From Hyphomicrobiales bacterium (GTDB taxonomy: Bacteria; Pseudomonadota; Alphaproteobacteria; Rhizobiales; Rhizobiaceae): a stretch of DNA of 62,454 nt. Shown here in pieces: positions 45,469 to 54,487 of this stretch. The notes below the pieces were generated by a model, which did not search any database, was not told the DNA's origin, and saw nothing but the letters and a program-made list of their open reading frames with translations. Position 1 is the first letter of the stretch; every line of letters begins with the position of its first letter. The DNA lies in assembly GCA_900474095.1 (NCBI GenBank), contig UCOA01000013.1, positions 1 through 62,454 of the forward strand, written 5' to 3'. A program made the translations under genes and the position numbers.

Positions 45469-46423
45469 TCAGGCTGTCAGGTTCTTGTACGCCAATGCTC
45501 CGGCCGCGAGATCAGACAGACCAGTACCGACTGCCTTAAAAATTGTTATCTGATCACGCGATGTGCGCACCGGTGTCTGGCCCCTGCAAAGATCCGACAG
45601 GGTGCCGATGATATCGGACGCCTGCATGACACCGTCATTTATCGGACAAATAAGGTCGCCTGATTCTTTCAGCGCGTCTGGCGAGTCAATGTAAACGGAG
45701 CCATTCGAGAAGCACGCATTGTCTGCCTCCCTCATGTGCGGGGTGAAGCTGCCGATCAGGTCGAGATGGGTCCCGGGCCGCAGCCACTCGAACTTGATGA
45801 GAGGCTCGTGGGAAAGGGTCGCACAGCTGATGATGTCCGCCTGCCCTGCCGCAGTCTCAAGATCGTCAACAACAGATGCCTTGAACCCCTGCGACTTGAG
45901 CGTTTCGACCAGTTTACCGCTATTCGTGACATTGAGATCCCACACCTGCACTTCGTTGATCGGCCGCACCTCGTCGCAATAGTCTTCGTTCTCCATCGCG
46001 ATATTGTTGATATGGCGCGTATTGGTTCCCTTGCCGCGCGCCGTCAGCGAAATCCCGTCGGGACCGATCCGCCGTGCGGCGTGTCCGCCTTTTCCGGGCG
46101 CCGAGCAAACCGCAATCGTGCACTCGGTGTCCGCGACCGCGCGCCAATCCTTGCCGTTGGGTACATAGAGGCAGTGCGGTGGCGTCTTCTCGAAGACGTT
46201 CATCCGCTCGCCCAGCATACCCCAATCCTGCCCGGCGGCATGCAAGACCGTCTTGCCCTCCACAATAACGAGAATGACCTCGCGATCGCCCGTTGCCTCC
46301 TCGGCAATCTCACCTGGTCTGAGCCGATAGAGCGAAAAGCCGACATAGCGCCAGCCCGCCGCCTGGGGCATGATCGTGAACTTTGCCATGCGTGCCGAAA
46401 GGCTTGCGTAACAAATCGGGCAT
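45469..46423 (-). pseudogene. iolB: Chimera of 5' iolB and 3' ornithine-cyclodeaminase-family gene
   Basis: The iolB reading frame starts at ATG 46423 with a GGAGG site (MPDLLRKPFGTHGKVHD), then shifts frame near 46370. It continues as 5-deoxyglucuronate isomerase (AGWRYVGFSLYRLRPGE, VFEKTPPHCLYVPNGKDW, CSAPGKGGHAARRIGPDGIS, NTRHINNIAMENED). At about 45975 it changes within the same frame into the C-terminal half of an ornithine cyclodeaminase/pyrroline-2-carboxylate reductase (VRPINEVQVWDLN, ADIISCATLSHEPLI, GTHLDLIGSFTPHMREAD). The metal-binding half of IolB and the N-terminal half of the cyclodeaminase are gone. From GTG 46437 or ATG 46389 the frame reads through both parts, but neither enzyme would work. 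Confidence 0.85.
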
Positions 46424-46440
46424 CCCTTGTCCTCCACTGA

Positions 46441-48279
46441 TCAATCAAAGATACGCTGATTGGCGGCATTTCGGTTGTATCGCTCACGCGCATGCTCGAG
46501 ACGTTCAGGTCCCCCCGCCTGCGGCACGGCGACATCCCACCAATGCCCACCCACATCCAGTCCCGGGACTGCATCGGTGTCGATCACAATGACGGTGGGG
46601 ATGTTCCTCTGACGCGCTTCGACAATTTTCTTCTCGAGACCGGCGATATCGACTGCCTTTTCCGCATGGGCACCCATGGACCGGGCATGGCCCACAAAGT
46701 CGATCTCCGGCATAACCTCAATGTTGGAGTCCTTGTACATATTGTTGAACTCCGCCCCGCCGCATTCGATCTGCAAACGGTTGATGCAGCCGTAGCCGCG
46801 ATTGTCGGTCAGCACGACGGTAAAAGGAACGCGCCGGACGACCGCAGTCGCCAATTCCGAGTTGGCCATCATGTAAGAGCCGTCGCCAACAAAGCAGATG
46901 ACTTCCTTTTCCGGCGCTGCAAGCTTGATACCCATGGCGCCCGCTACCTCGTATCCCATACAGGAATAACCGTATTCCATGTGGTAGCCGCCTTTCGCAG
47001 ACTGCCACAGCACCTGAAGCGCGCCCGGCATCGTGCCTGCCGCGCACATTGCGACTGTTTTTTCCGTGGCTACCCGCTGCACGGCGCCGATCACCTGGGC
47101 GTCGGTGGGAAGATAGTTGGTCAAATCGACTTCCGGCGGGGCGGTCACCTTACTCACCGTCTGGTGCCAATTGTTCCGGGATTCGGCGTCGAAAGACGGC
47201 GCCCTATGATCCTTCAGCAGAGCGGAAAGCCTCTCCAGCGTCACCCTGGCATCACCAACGAGGGGCATTGCGCCATGCTTTGTCGCATCATAGCCATGCA
47301 GGTTGATGGAGACGATCTTCCGCTCCTGGTTCGTGAACAAGGCCCAGGATCCCGTCGTGAAATCCTGAAAGCGCGTGCCGACGCCGATCACCAGGTCGGC
47401 TTTCGCGCAAAGACGGTTGGCGCATTCCGAGCCGGTAACGCCGGGGGAGCCGAAATTGTAGGCGTTTTCCCACGGGGTCGCGCCCTTGCCGGCTTGTGTC
47501 TCGACGAAGGGGATATTGTGCTGTTCCACGAAGGCAGCGAGAACGTCCTCGGCGCCGGAATAAAGAACACCGCCGCCTGAAATGACGACCGGGCTCTTCG
47601 CCGCTCTGATCATCGCAACCACGTCATCGAGCTCTCGGCGATCAGGTTCCGGGCGGCGAACACGCCAGACCTTTGGCTCAAAAAACTTTTCCGGATAATC
47701 GTAGGCATCGGCCTGCACGTCCTGGCAAAAAGCAAGGCACACCGGCCCGCAATTCGCCGGATCCGTCATGACGGACAGCGCACGTGGCAGCGCGGTCAGC
47801 AGGTGCTCGGGCCGGGCGATGCGGTCAAAATAACGAACCACAGGCCGGAAGGCGTCATTGGCACTCACCGTGCCGTCGTCGAAATCTTCGATCTGCTGCA
47901 GCACCGGGTCGGGGCGGCGGTTGGCGAAGATATCGCCGGGAATGAACAAGACCGGCAGACGATTGACATGCGCCAGAGCTGCCGCTGTCACCATATTGGT
48001 CGCACCGGGTCCAATGGAGCTGGTTACCGCATGCGCGCGCATGCGTCGCTTCGTTTTGGCATAGGCGATGGCAGCATGGGCCATGGTCTGCTCGTTCTGG
48101 CCGCGCCAGGTCGGAAGCGTGTCGCCGATCCCGTGCAGCGCTTCTCCCAGGCCCGCCACATTACCGTGCCCGAAAATAGCCCAGACGCCCTCGATGAAGC
48201 GCTCGCCGTCTTCGGTCATCTGCACTGAAAGCCATTTGACCAGCGCCTGCGCGGCCGTCAGCTTAGTTGTCCTGGTCAT
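46441..48279 (-). CDS. iolD: 3D-(3,5/4)-trihydroxycyclohexane-1,2-dione hydrolase
   Basis: This 612-residue thiamine diphosphate enzyme of the inositol pathway opens the ring of the diketone to 5-deoxy-glucuronate. Typical segments are AIFGHGNVAGLGEAL, GIGDTLPTWRGQNEQTMAHA, SIGPGATNMVTAAALAHVNR, the catalytic-region CAAGTMPGALQVLWQSAKGG, the cofactor motif FVGDGSYMMANSELATAV and a C-terminal VPQAGGPERLEHARERY. ATG 48279 overlaps the iolC stop (ATGA). Its product is the substrate of IolB, whose gene is wrecked immediately downstream. Confidence 0.94.
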   Translation of the reverse strand: MTRTTKLTAAQALVKWLSVQMTEDGERFIEGVWAIFGHGNVAGLGEALHGIGDTLPTWRGQNEQTMAHAAIAYAKTKRRMRAHAVTSSIGPGATNMVTAAALAHVNRLPVLFIPGDIFANRRPDPVLQQIEDFDDGTVSANDAFRPVVRYFDRIARPEHLLTALPRALSVMTDPANCGPVCLAFCQDVQADAYDYPEKFFEPKVWRVRRPEPDRRELDDVVAMIRAAKSPVVISGGGVLYSGAEDVLAAFVEQHNIPFVETQAGKGATPWENAYNFGSPGVTGSECANRLCAKADLVIGVGTRFQDFTTGSWALFTNQERKIVSINLHGYDATKHGAMPLVGDARVTLERLSALLKDHRAPSFDAESRNNWHQTVSKVTAPPEVDLTNYLPTDAQVIGAVQRVATEKTVAMCAAGTMPGALQVLWQSAKGGYHMEYGYSCMGYEVAGAMGIKLAAPEKEVICFVGDGSYMMANSELATAVVRRVPFTVVLTDNRGYGCINRLQIECGGAEFNNMYKDSNIEVMPEIDFVGHARSMGAHAEKAVDIAGLEKKIVEARQRNIPTVIVIDTDAVPGLDVGGHWWDVAVPQAGGPERLEHARERYNRNAANQRIFD

Positions 48280-50198
48280 GCTGTCTTCTCCCGTGAGGCG
48301 GCCCTCGCCTTGTCCCAGATCGAGCACAGGCGTCGATAGCGCGTTGCCATCTCGCTGACGGCGTCGGCGTCTTGCATTTCATTTTTCATCCAGCTGCGTG
48401 CGACATCGCCAAAAATCGTCCGCCCAACGGCAAAGCCTTTGACAAGATCAAAACCGGCGGCGACCTCGAAACTCGCCGCCAGTTCGGCCTCCGGCGCATC
48501 AAGACCCAAAACGACGATCCCACGCGTATAGCGGTCGTTCTTCTCGATCGCGGAAATGGTATTCGTCCAGGCAGCGGTTGTTTTCATCGGCTCAAGCTTC
48601 CACCAGTCGGGAAAGATGCCAATGTCGTAAAACTGCTGGATCAGCGTCGCCGCCGTTTCGTCATCGACCGGTCCCACCTTCGAGGGAATGATCTCCAGCA
48701 GGAATTCCAGGTTACCGCGGCGCGATGCCTCGAAAAGGCGTTTCACCGTCGCCTCCTGATCGGAACGGGTTTCAGCATCATCGTCGGGATGGCAGAAACA
48801 AAGGACCTTGACGACGTTTTCCCGTGCCCACTCGCCCAGGCCGCCGTAATCACTGCCTAATTCGGGCTCCAGCGTCAGCGGGCGCGCACCCGGCCATTCG
48901 CAAGGCCGCCCGATCCAGAGGCCGGTACCCGAGGCTTCATGCAACGCCCGCCGCCCGATGCGATTGTCACACAGGATCCCGTAGCCAGGTCGTCCGTCTT
49001 GAACGCCCAATGCCGCTTTGAGGCAAAGCTCCTTGAACGCGCCGCCCCTTTCATGGGTGTAGCCCTCCATCTGCTCAAGTTGCATGCGGTGGTCGAACGC
49101 AAATATCCGGTATTCAGACCAGTCTTCCCCGTGATTGCGATGACGGTTCGTAGACCAGTGGATCTGGTCGAGCTCGCTGTCATTGCGCAGGTCAGGTTGC
49201 TTGACCCCGCGTTCAAGGAAGAACTTCAGCTCCTCGAGCGACGGGTAGGCCGGCGTGCAGCCGTGGCGAGAGACGGCAAAAGCACCGCAGGCATTGGCGT
49301 ATTCAAGAGCCGTCGGCCAGTCCGCATCTTCGAGCCACCCCTTCAGGAGTCCAGCGAAGAAGCCGTCGCCCGCGCCCAGCACATTGAACACTTCGATCGG
49401 GAAGCCGGGACCGGTCTCTCCATCTTCCAGTCTGCCTGGTATTGGGCCGACGTAGGCCGCCGCGCCGGCAGCGCCGCGTTTGCATACGAGCGTCGCGTTG
49501 GACACTTTGCGAACTGCGCGCAACGCCTCGATCGTCTCGGTCGAGCCACCAGCAATGTGGAACTCTTCCTCCGTGCCGACGATCAAATCGAACAGATGCA
49601 GCGTCGACTGCAGCTTTGCAGTGACCTTGCCGCTTTCGACAAAACGGTTCTCACCTTCACCGTGGCCGGCGACACCCCATAAGTTGGGACGATAGTCGAT
49701 GTCGAGCGCGGTACGAAGCCCATGCTTGCGGGCAAGCTCCAAGGCTTTCAGAACAGCTGCCTCGGTCCGTGGATGGCTCAGATGCGTACCGGTCACGACG
49801 AGCGCACGCCCCGAAGCGATGTAGTCCGCATGAATGTCGTCCTCGCTGAGCGCCATATCGGCACAATTCTCGCGATAGAAAATTAGCGGGAACTGCTCTT
49901 CGTTCCGAATGCCCAGCAGAACCAGTGCCGTCAGCCGTTCCGGATCGGTAGCGACCCCTTTAATATCCACACCTTCGCGTTTGAGCTGCTCGCGAACGAA
50001 CCGGCCCATGTGCTCGTCGCCAACGCGGGTGATCAAACCGGATTTCAGACCGAGCCGGGCTGCACCGCAGGCGATGTTGGTGGGCGAACCACCAATGTAT
50101 TTGTTGAACGAGCCCATATCCTCCAGCCGGCCGCCGATCTGGGCTCCGTAAAGGTCGACCGAGGACCGGCCGATAGTGATGACGTCGAGTGATTTCAC
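48276..50198 (-). CDS. iolC: Fused 5-dehydro-2-deoxygluconokinase / phosphogluconate-aldolase-type protein
   Basis: This 640-residue protein starts with a PfkB-family kinase (residues 1-330: GSFNKYIGGSPTNIACGAAR, ALDIDYRPNLWG, and the catalytic-base motif VLGAGDGFFAGLLKGWLED). The C-terminal domain of about 300 residues is of the DUF2090 type (FAFDHRMQLEQME, FLLEIIPSKVGPVDDET). The fused form is the usual IolC in rhizobia. The kinase phosphorylates 5-dehydro-2-deoxygluconate; the second domain is annotated as the following aldolase in related genomes. It overlaps iolD by four bases. Confidence 0.93.
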   Translation of the reverse strand: MKSLDVITIGRSSVDLYGAQIGGRLEDMGSFNKYIGGSPTNIACGAARLGLKSGLITRVGDEHMGRFVREQLKREGVDIKGVATDPERLTALVLLGIRNEEQFPLIFYRENCADMALSEDDIHADYIASGRALVVTGTHLSHPRTEAAVLKALELARKHGLRTALDIDYRPNLWGVAGHGEGENRFVESGKVTAKLQSTLHLFDLIVGTEEEFHIAGGSTETIEALRAVRKVSNATLVCKRGAAGAAAYVGPIPGRLEDGETGPGFPIEVFNVLGAGDGFFAGLLKGWLEDADWPTALEYANACGAFAVSRHGCTPAYPSLEELKFFLERGVKQPDLRNDSELDQIHWSTNRHRNHGEDWSEYRIFAFDHRMQLEQMEGYTHERGGAFKELCLKAALGVQDGRPGYGILCDNRIGRRALHEASGTGLWIGRPCEWPGARPLTLEPELGSDYGGLGEWARENVVKVLCFCHPDDDAETRSDQEATVKRLFEASRRGNLEFLLEIIPSKVGPVDDETAATLIQQFYDIGIFPDWWKLEPMKTTAAWTNTISAIEKNDRYTRGIVVLGLDAPEAELAASFEVAAGFDLVKGFAVGRTIFGDVARSWMKNEMQDADAVSEMATRYRRLCSIWDKARAASREKTA

Positions 50199-50219
50199 GT
50201 CAGGTCTCCTCGAAGGTCT

Positions 50220-51149
50220 TCAAAAGCCGGTACGCACCAGGAAAGCCCGGCTGGCTGCCAAGTCGTCAAGAATGCCACCGTCATTACGGGGGTCGCGCTC
50301 TTGTTCGATGGTGATGTATCCGCCGTAGCCAAGCTCGGTAAGCAAGGCTCGGACAGCAGGGTAATCGATCGAGCCGCGCCCGATCGGGCACATGACCCCC
50401 TTCGCGCAGGCTTCGAAGAAACGAATGCGCTCGCCCATTACGTCCTTGAAAACTTTGGCATCTATGTCTTTGAAATGAATGTAATCGATACGATCCCAGT
50501 AACGGCGAAGGGTAACAACAGGATCCATGCCTGAATAGGCCATATGCCCGGTGTCGAGGCACAGACCTGCCAGATCGGAAGGAATATCGTTGACGATACG
50601 CTCCACCTCGTCGGCGAATTCGATGTAGCCGCCGGCATGGGGATGGATGGTGACGCGTACGCCATATTTGTCGCGCGCAAGCGTTGCGATGCTGCGGATG
50701 TTTTCCACCATCCCATTCCACGCCGCTTCATCAAGGCGCGGGGCCTGGTCAGAATGTCCGGCAGCATAGTCACGCTCGTCGTGACCCCAGTCCATAACGG
50801 TCAGATAGGGTGCTGCATAGCGTTGGCCCGCATGGGTTTCAGGCTTCGGCAACCGTGTAATCAACGCGCAGATTTCATCGGTCTGGCGCAGGAGGTTTTC
50901 ACGATTTGAAGGTGAAACCAGATCGTCAAAGATTGTGCCAGCGACAATTTTCAGGTCACGCTTGTTCAGCGCTTCCGAAACGAAGCTGAGGTCAAGCGGC
51001 AGATAGCCGTAGGGGCCAAGCTCCAGCCCCCCGAAACCGGCGGCCTGCGCCTCGTCCAGCACCTTCTCCCAATGAGGGAGATGAGGGTTTTTCACGTCAT
51101 CGACCCCCCAGCAGCAGGGGGCAGTGGTGATGGTGATCGGGTTGGTCAT
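50220..51149 (-). CDS. Inosose dehydratase-like TIM-barrel protein (IolE/MocC type)
   Basis: This 309-residue protein is a xylose-isomerase-like barrel. It follows the IolE pattern in LCLDTGHMAYSGMD, RIDYIHFKDID and the C-terminal CPIGRGSIDYPAVRALLTEL, YITIEQERDP. It is not the closest possible match to canonical IolE, so MocC-type or another inosose dehydratase is possible. It would convert 2-keto-myo-inositol to the diketone used by IolD. GAGGA precedes ATG 51149. Its gene lies 21 bases before iolC. Confidence 0.8.
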   Translation of the reverse strand: MTNPITITTAPCCWGVDDVKNPHLPHWEKVLDEAQAAGFGGLELGPYGYLPLDLSFVSEALNKRDLKIVAGTIFDDLVSPSNRENLLRQTDEICALITRLPKPETHAGQRYAAPYLTVMDWGHDERDYAAGHSDQAPRLDEAAWNGMVENIRSIATLARDKYGVRVTIHPHAGGYIEFADEVERIVNDIPSDLAGLCLDTGHMAYSGMDPVVTLRRYWDRIDYIHFKDIDAKVFKDVMGERIRFFEACAKGVMCPIGRGSIDYPAVRALLTELGYGGYITIEQERDPRNDGGILDDLAASRAFLVRTGF

Positions 51150-51205
51150 GTCGTCCTCATGCAGGCGCGGTGCGCGGGCCGCAATCGCAGCCCGCGCCAA
51201 ACCGG

Positions 51206-52147
51206 TCAGCGGCTGATCGTTGCTTGAAGTGCGTCGATGGACGACTGGATGCCCGCCTCGGTGGACATCGTGAAATCTTCCATTTCGAGGCTAACCCAAT
51301 CGTTGTAGCCAACCATACGAACCACCGAGAAGAACTCCTTCCACCATTGCAGATCGTGGCCTGCCCCTACTGCGACGTAGTTCCAGGTCCGGTTGGCAAC
51401 GTCAGTGACCTCCTTGAGTTCGAGCAGCCCGTTCACGTCGGCCAGTCCGCGTTCGATGCGGGTGTCCTTGCCGTGGCAGTGATGAATCGCATCTCCGAGC
51501 GCCCGTGCCGATGCGATGGGATCCGCCCCCATCCACATCAGATGGGACGGATCGAGGTTCATGCCGACTGTCGGGCCAACTTCGTTGCGCAGGCGAAACA
51601 GGGTTTCGGGGTTCCACACAAGCATCGCCGAGAAGTTTTCGAGCGCGTATTTCTCGACGCCAACTTCCTTGGCAAGCTTCACCAGATCCTGCCAGAGCGG
51701 AAACGCTCGGTCTTCCCACTGGTAGCGATCTCGCTCCGGCATCTCGTTCGGCCAGCTCTTGGTGTAGACGAGCCAGTTCGGCACCATGTCACCGGGTGCC
51801 GCCTCGGGCAAACCGGACATGGTGACGATCTTCTTTACACCGATCTCGCCTGCAAGCCGGATGGTTTCTTCCATCTCCTTGCGGTGACGCTTGCCCATAT
51901 CGCCGGGATCGAGCGGGTTGGCGGAGCAATTGAGGGCAGCGATTTCCAGGCCGCGAGCCTCAATTTCCTTGAGCTTGGACCGGAGCAAGCCCTTGTCGGC
52001 CAGAAGCTCGTCGGCGCGGAAATGTGGGCCGCTCGACCATCCTCCGCCGGTCATTTCTATACCCTCGACGCCGAGCTTAACGCATTTGTCGAGCATATCC
52101 GTGAAAGAGAGGTTAGCCATCACATCAGTGCAAATCGCGAGTTTCAT
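51206..52147 (-). CDS. TIM-barrel sugar isomerase/epimerase family protein
   Basis: This 313-residue barrel of the AP-endonuclease-2-like family has metal-ligand positions in YALENFSAMLV, VGMNLDPSHLMWMG, the AIHHCHGKDTRIE segment and WVSLEMEDFTM. It lies between the dehydrogenase and the IolE-like gene. It could epimerise or isomerise an inosose, or work with the dehydrogenase on a keto-sugar, as described for other Gfo/Idh/MocA-barrel pairs. The reaction is not evident. Confidence 0.75.
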   Translation of the reverse strand: MKLAICTDVMANLSFTDMLDKCVKLGVEGIEMTGGGWSSGPHFRADELLADKGLLRSKLKEIEARGLEIAALNCSANPLDPGDMGKRHRKEMEETIRLAGEIGVKKIVTMSGLPEAAPGDMVPNWLVYTKSWPNEMPERDRYQWEDRAFPLWQDLVKLAKEVGVEKYALENFSAMLVWNPETLFRLRNEVGPTVGMNLDPSHLMWMGADPIASARALGDAIHHCHGKDTRIERGLADVNGLLELKEVTDVANRTWNYVAVGAGHDLQWWKEFFSVVRMVGYNDWVSLEMEDFTMSTEAGIQSSIDALQATISR

Positions 52148-52226
52148 TGTGTCATCTTTCCAAAGAATGTGTGGGGACGCGTTTCAGGAGAAGGACGGGA
52201 GGTGGTCCAACGCGCGCCCGGTCCTG

Positions 52227-53399
52227 TTACATAAAGTCGATCCAGGCCGAGCCCGTATCCGCCGAACGGACGCAGTTTTCCAGCCAGCGCACGCCTTCCG
52301 TGCCGGCCTTGATGCCCGGATAGCTATGAGTCTTCAGGAAAGCTTCGTCCCCGCGCGACTTCGCGTCGATGGCCTGGGCGATCCAGAGATAGATGTTCGC
52401 CCAGCTGTCGCCGAGTCCTTCAGTATGCAATGCCCCCATGCGATCGACAGCAAGGCTCTCCTCTTCGAGATAGGGCATGCCATGATGCAGCGTGCGGTTC
52501 GGCTCGCCCTGAACCTCGTAGATCAGCTGGTCGGGGTGGGAGTCGGACCACTCGATCGACGCCTTGGAACCAACGAAGCGGTAGCGCTGGGAACCCATGT
52601 TGCCGGCATTGACCGACGAGACCCAGAGGCGCCCACGCGCACCGTTGTCGTAGTGCATGAGGACGGTGGCATGATCCTCGAGTGGCGCACGCGTCGGGAT
52701 AAAAGCCTTGCGGTCGCAAAGTAGTTTTTCGATCTTCAAGTGCGGCAGCACGACTTCCGAAAGATAGTAGAGATGCGTGCCGATATCACCGAGAACGAAA
52801 GTTGGGCCTGCGGTCTTGGGATTGGTGCGCCATTTGACGGCTTCGCCGGCACCCACATCGTCACCGGAATTGAAGCCGTGGGTGTATTGCATGTCGACGA
52901 TGCGAATGTCGCCCAGCATTCCCTTCTTGACCATCGCCGCCATCTGGTGAACCAGCGGATGACCGGTAAAGCCGTAGGTGACGCCGACAATCAGGCCCTT
53001 TTCCTCGGCCAATTTGGCGACTTCATCGCATTCAGCGACAGTGAAAAAAAGCGGCTTTTCACAGATCACATGTAACCCAGCCTCGAGGCAGGCCTTGGTG
53101 ATCTCGTAGTGAGTAAAGTTGGGTGTTGCGATCGACACCACGTCGACACCGTCCTTGCGGGAGGATTCGCCTGCGATCAACGCCTTGTAGTCCGGATAGC
53201 AGCGATCCGGGGACACGCCCAGATTGACGCCGAAATCCTGGCCTCGTTCAACATCCAGGTCGAAGGCGCCAGCCACCAGTTGATAATTGCCGTCGCGCAA
53301 GGCCCCTGTACGGTGCTTGTAACCCACCTGTCCGGTGCGGCCGCCACCGACCATTCCCCAGCGCAATGGGCGCGAAATCAGTCGTTCTCCGTTGATCAT
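52227..53399 (-). CDS. Gfo/Idh/MocA family oxidoreductase
   Basis: This 390-residue NAD-dependent dehydrogenase has the motif WGMVGGGRTGQVGYKH, the Lys in CEKPLFFTV, the conserved GDIGTHLYYLSEVVLP and the C-terminal Gfo fold (VGSKASIEW, WANIYLWIAQAID). It is longer than IolG and clearly different from the inositol-dehydrogenase-like protein at 19587-20585. ATG 53399 follows AGAGG; an upstream in-frame extension has no similarity. In this operon it most likely oxidises the imported cyclitol or a derivative. Confidence 0.85.
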   Translation of the reverse strand: MINGERLISRPLRWGMVGGGRTGQVGYKHRTGALRDGNYQLVAGAFDLDVERGQDFGVNLGVSPDRCYPDYKALIAGESSRKDGVDVVSIATPNFTHYEITKACLEAGLHVICEKPLFFTVAECDEVAKLAEEKGLIVGVTYGFTGHPLVHQMAAMVKKGMLGDIRIVDMQYTHGFNSGDDVGAGEAVKWRTNPKTAGPTFVLGDIGTHLYYLSEVVLPHLKIEKLLCDRKAFIPTRAPLEDHATVLMHYDNGARGRLWVSSVNAGNMGSQRYRFVGSKASIEWSDSHPDQLIYEVQGEPNRTLHHGMPYLEEESLAVDRMGALHTEGLGDSWANIYLWIAQAIDAKSRGDEAFLKTHSYPGIKAGTEGVRWLENCVRSADTGSAWIDFM

Positions 53400-53480
53400 C
53401 TCGGTAACCTCTTCAATTGAAGCCCCAGGCGCCCATTCGTTTGCTGGCGCCTTGTTGAGGCAATAACTACCCTGCCGGAG

Positions 53481-53497
53481 GCCGCCCATTGGGCGGC
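53481..53497. repeat. Short inverted repeat between operon genes
   Basis: GCCGCCCA and TGGGCGGC flank one T. It lies in the 158-base gap between the IolH-like gene and the dehydrogenase gene and could form an RNA hairpin that separates the transport part from the catabolic part of the operon. No T-run follows on the minus strand. Confidence 0.4.
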
Positions 53498-53557
53498 ATC
53501 ACCGTTACATTTCTCGGTTTCTGTCGTGTGCTCTGGTTCTCGCCGCTAGAGCGTGCA

Positions 53558-54460
53558 TTACTTCTTGAAATAGCGGTCGATATACTCCTGCACTTTATTG
53601 CGCATGAACTTGCTTGACTCATCCGCTCGATCTTCCCAGGCGAAGACGCAAGAGGTCATGATGCCGTCGAAGCCAATCTCGGCGAGCGTGCCGAAGAAGT
53701 CGTCCCACGGTACTTCGCCCTGGCCGATATTCAGATGCTGATGGATGCGAGCATTGGTACCAGGCGGGTTCAGGATGTAGCGAAGCCCGGAACTTGCCTT
53801 GTGATTGAACGTGTCGCCGACGTGCACATGTGCCAGTACATCCTTCGCCTCACGCAACATGGCTTTGGTATCGTCCCCGAAATAGAAGGTATGCGGCGCA
53901 CAATAGAGGAACTTCACATTCTTCGAATTGACCGTCCGGATGATGTCGAGCGCCGGCTGCAACGTCTCGCACCAGTCCTCCGGGTGCGGCTCCACGTGCA
54001 GGTTAATACCTTCGCGTTCAAAGATCGGGACGAGTTCCTCCATCGAACGCCACCAGGCGTCCTCGCAGGCCTCGATCATCGAACCCGTGTGGCAGCAGTA
54101 GCAGGAGCCCTTGTCGGGATGCGGACCGCGGCCGAATTCTGAATTCATCGTGTCGATTTCCAACTCGATGGCAATTTCGATGGCACGCTTCCAATGCTTC
54201 ACCGCGGCCTGTCGCTCTGCTTCGTCATTCGACGCCCAGCGATACATCGGCAGAAGCGAGGCGATTTTTACGTTCTCGGCAGCGAGCGCCTTCTTGAAAG
54301 ATCGGATCCGTTCTGGAAACACACGCGGCGCCTTGAACCATTCAAGAAAATCCGCACGCGGCGACAGTTCGATCCACTCATAGCCGAGCTCGGCAACCTT
54401 CGCCGGCAATTCCTCTAGGCTGGTGAACCGGTGCATGTGAGGGTCGAGGGCAATCTTCAT
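53558..54460 (-). CDS. iolH: TIM-barrel protein, IolH-like
   Basis: This 300-residue protein shares the IolH pattern from its first residues: MKIALDPHMHRFTSLEELP, ELGYEWIELSPRADFLEWF, HWKRAIEIAIELEIDTMNSE, VEPHPEDWCETL, and a C-terminal LRYILNPPGTNARIHQHLNI, EVPWDDFFGTLAEIGFDG. A central insert with Cys residues (SCYCCHTGSM) is unusual. IolH's exact reaction is not settled; it occurs with inositol operons. The gene follows the ABC ATPase gene by 27 bases. Confidence 0.78.
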   Translation of the reverse strand: MKIALDPHMHRFTSLEELPAKVAELGYEWIELSPRADFLEWFKAPRVFPERIRSFKKALAAENVKIASLLPMYRWASNDEAERQAAVKHWKRAIEIAIELEIDTMNSEFGRGPHPDKGSCYCCHTGSMIEACEDAWWRSMEELVPIFEREGINLHVEPHPEDWCETLQPALDIIRTVNSKNVKFLYCAPHTFYFGDDTKAMLREAKDVLAHVHVGDTFNHKASSGLRYILNPPGTNARIHQHLNIGQGEVPWDDFFGTLAEIGFDGIMTSCVFAWEDRADESSKFMRNKVQEYIDRYFKK

Positions 54461-54487
54461 CGGTCTTACTCCGTTATCTTTCTTTTT

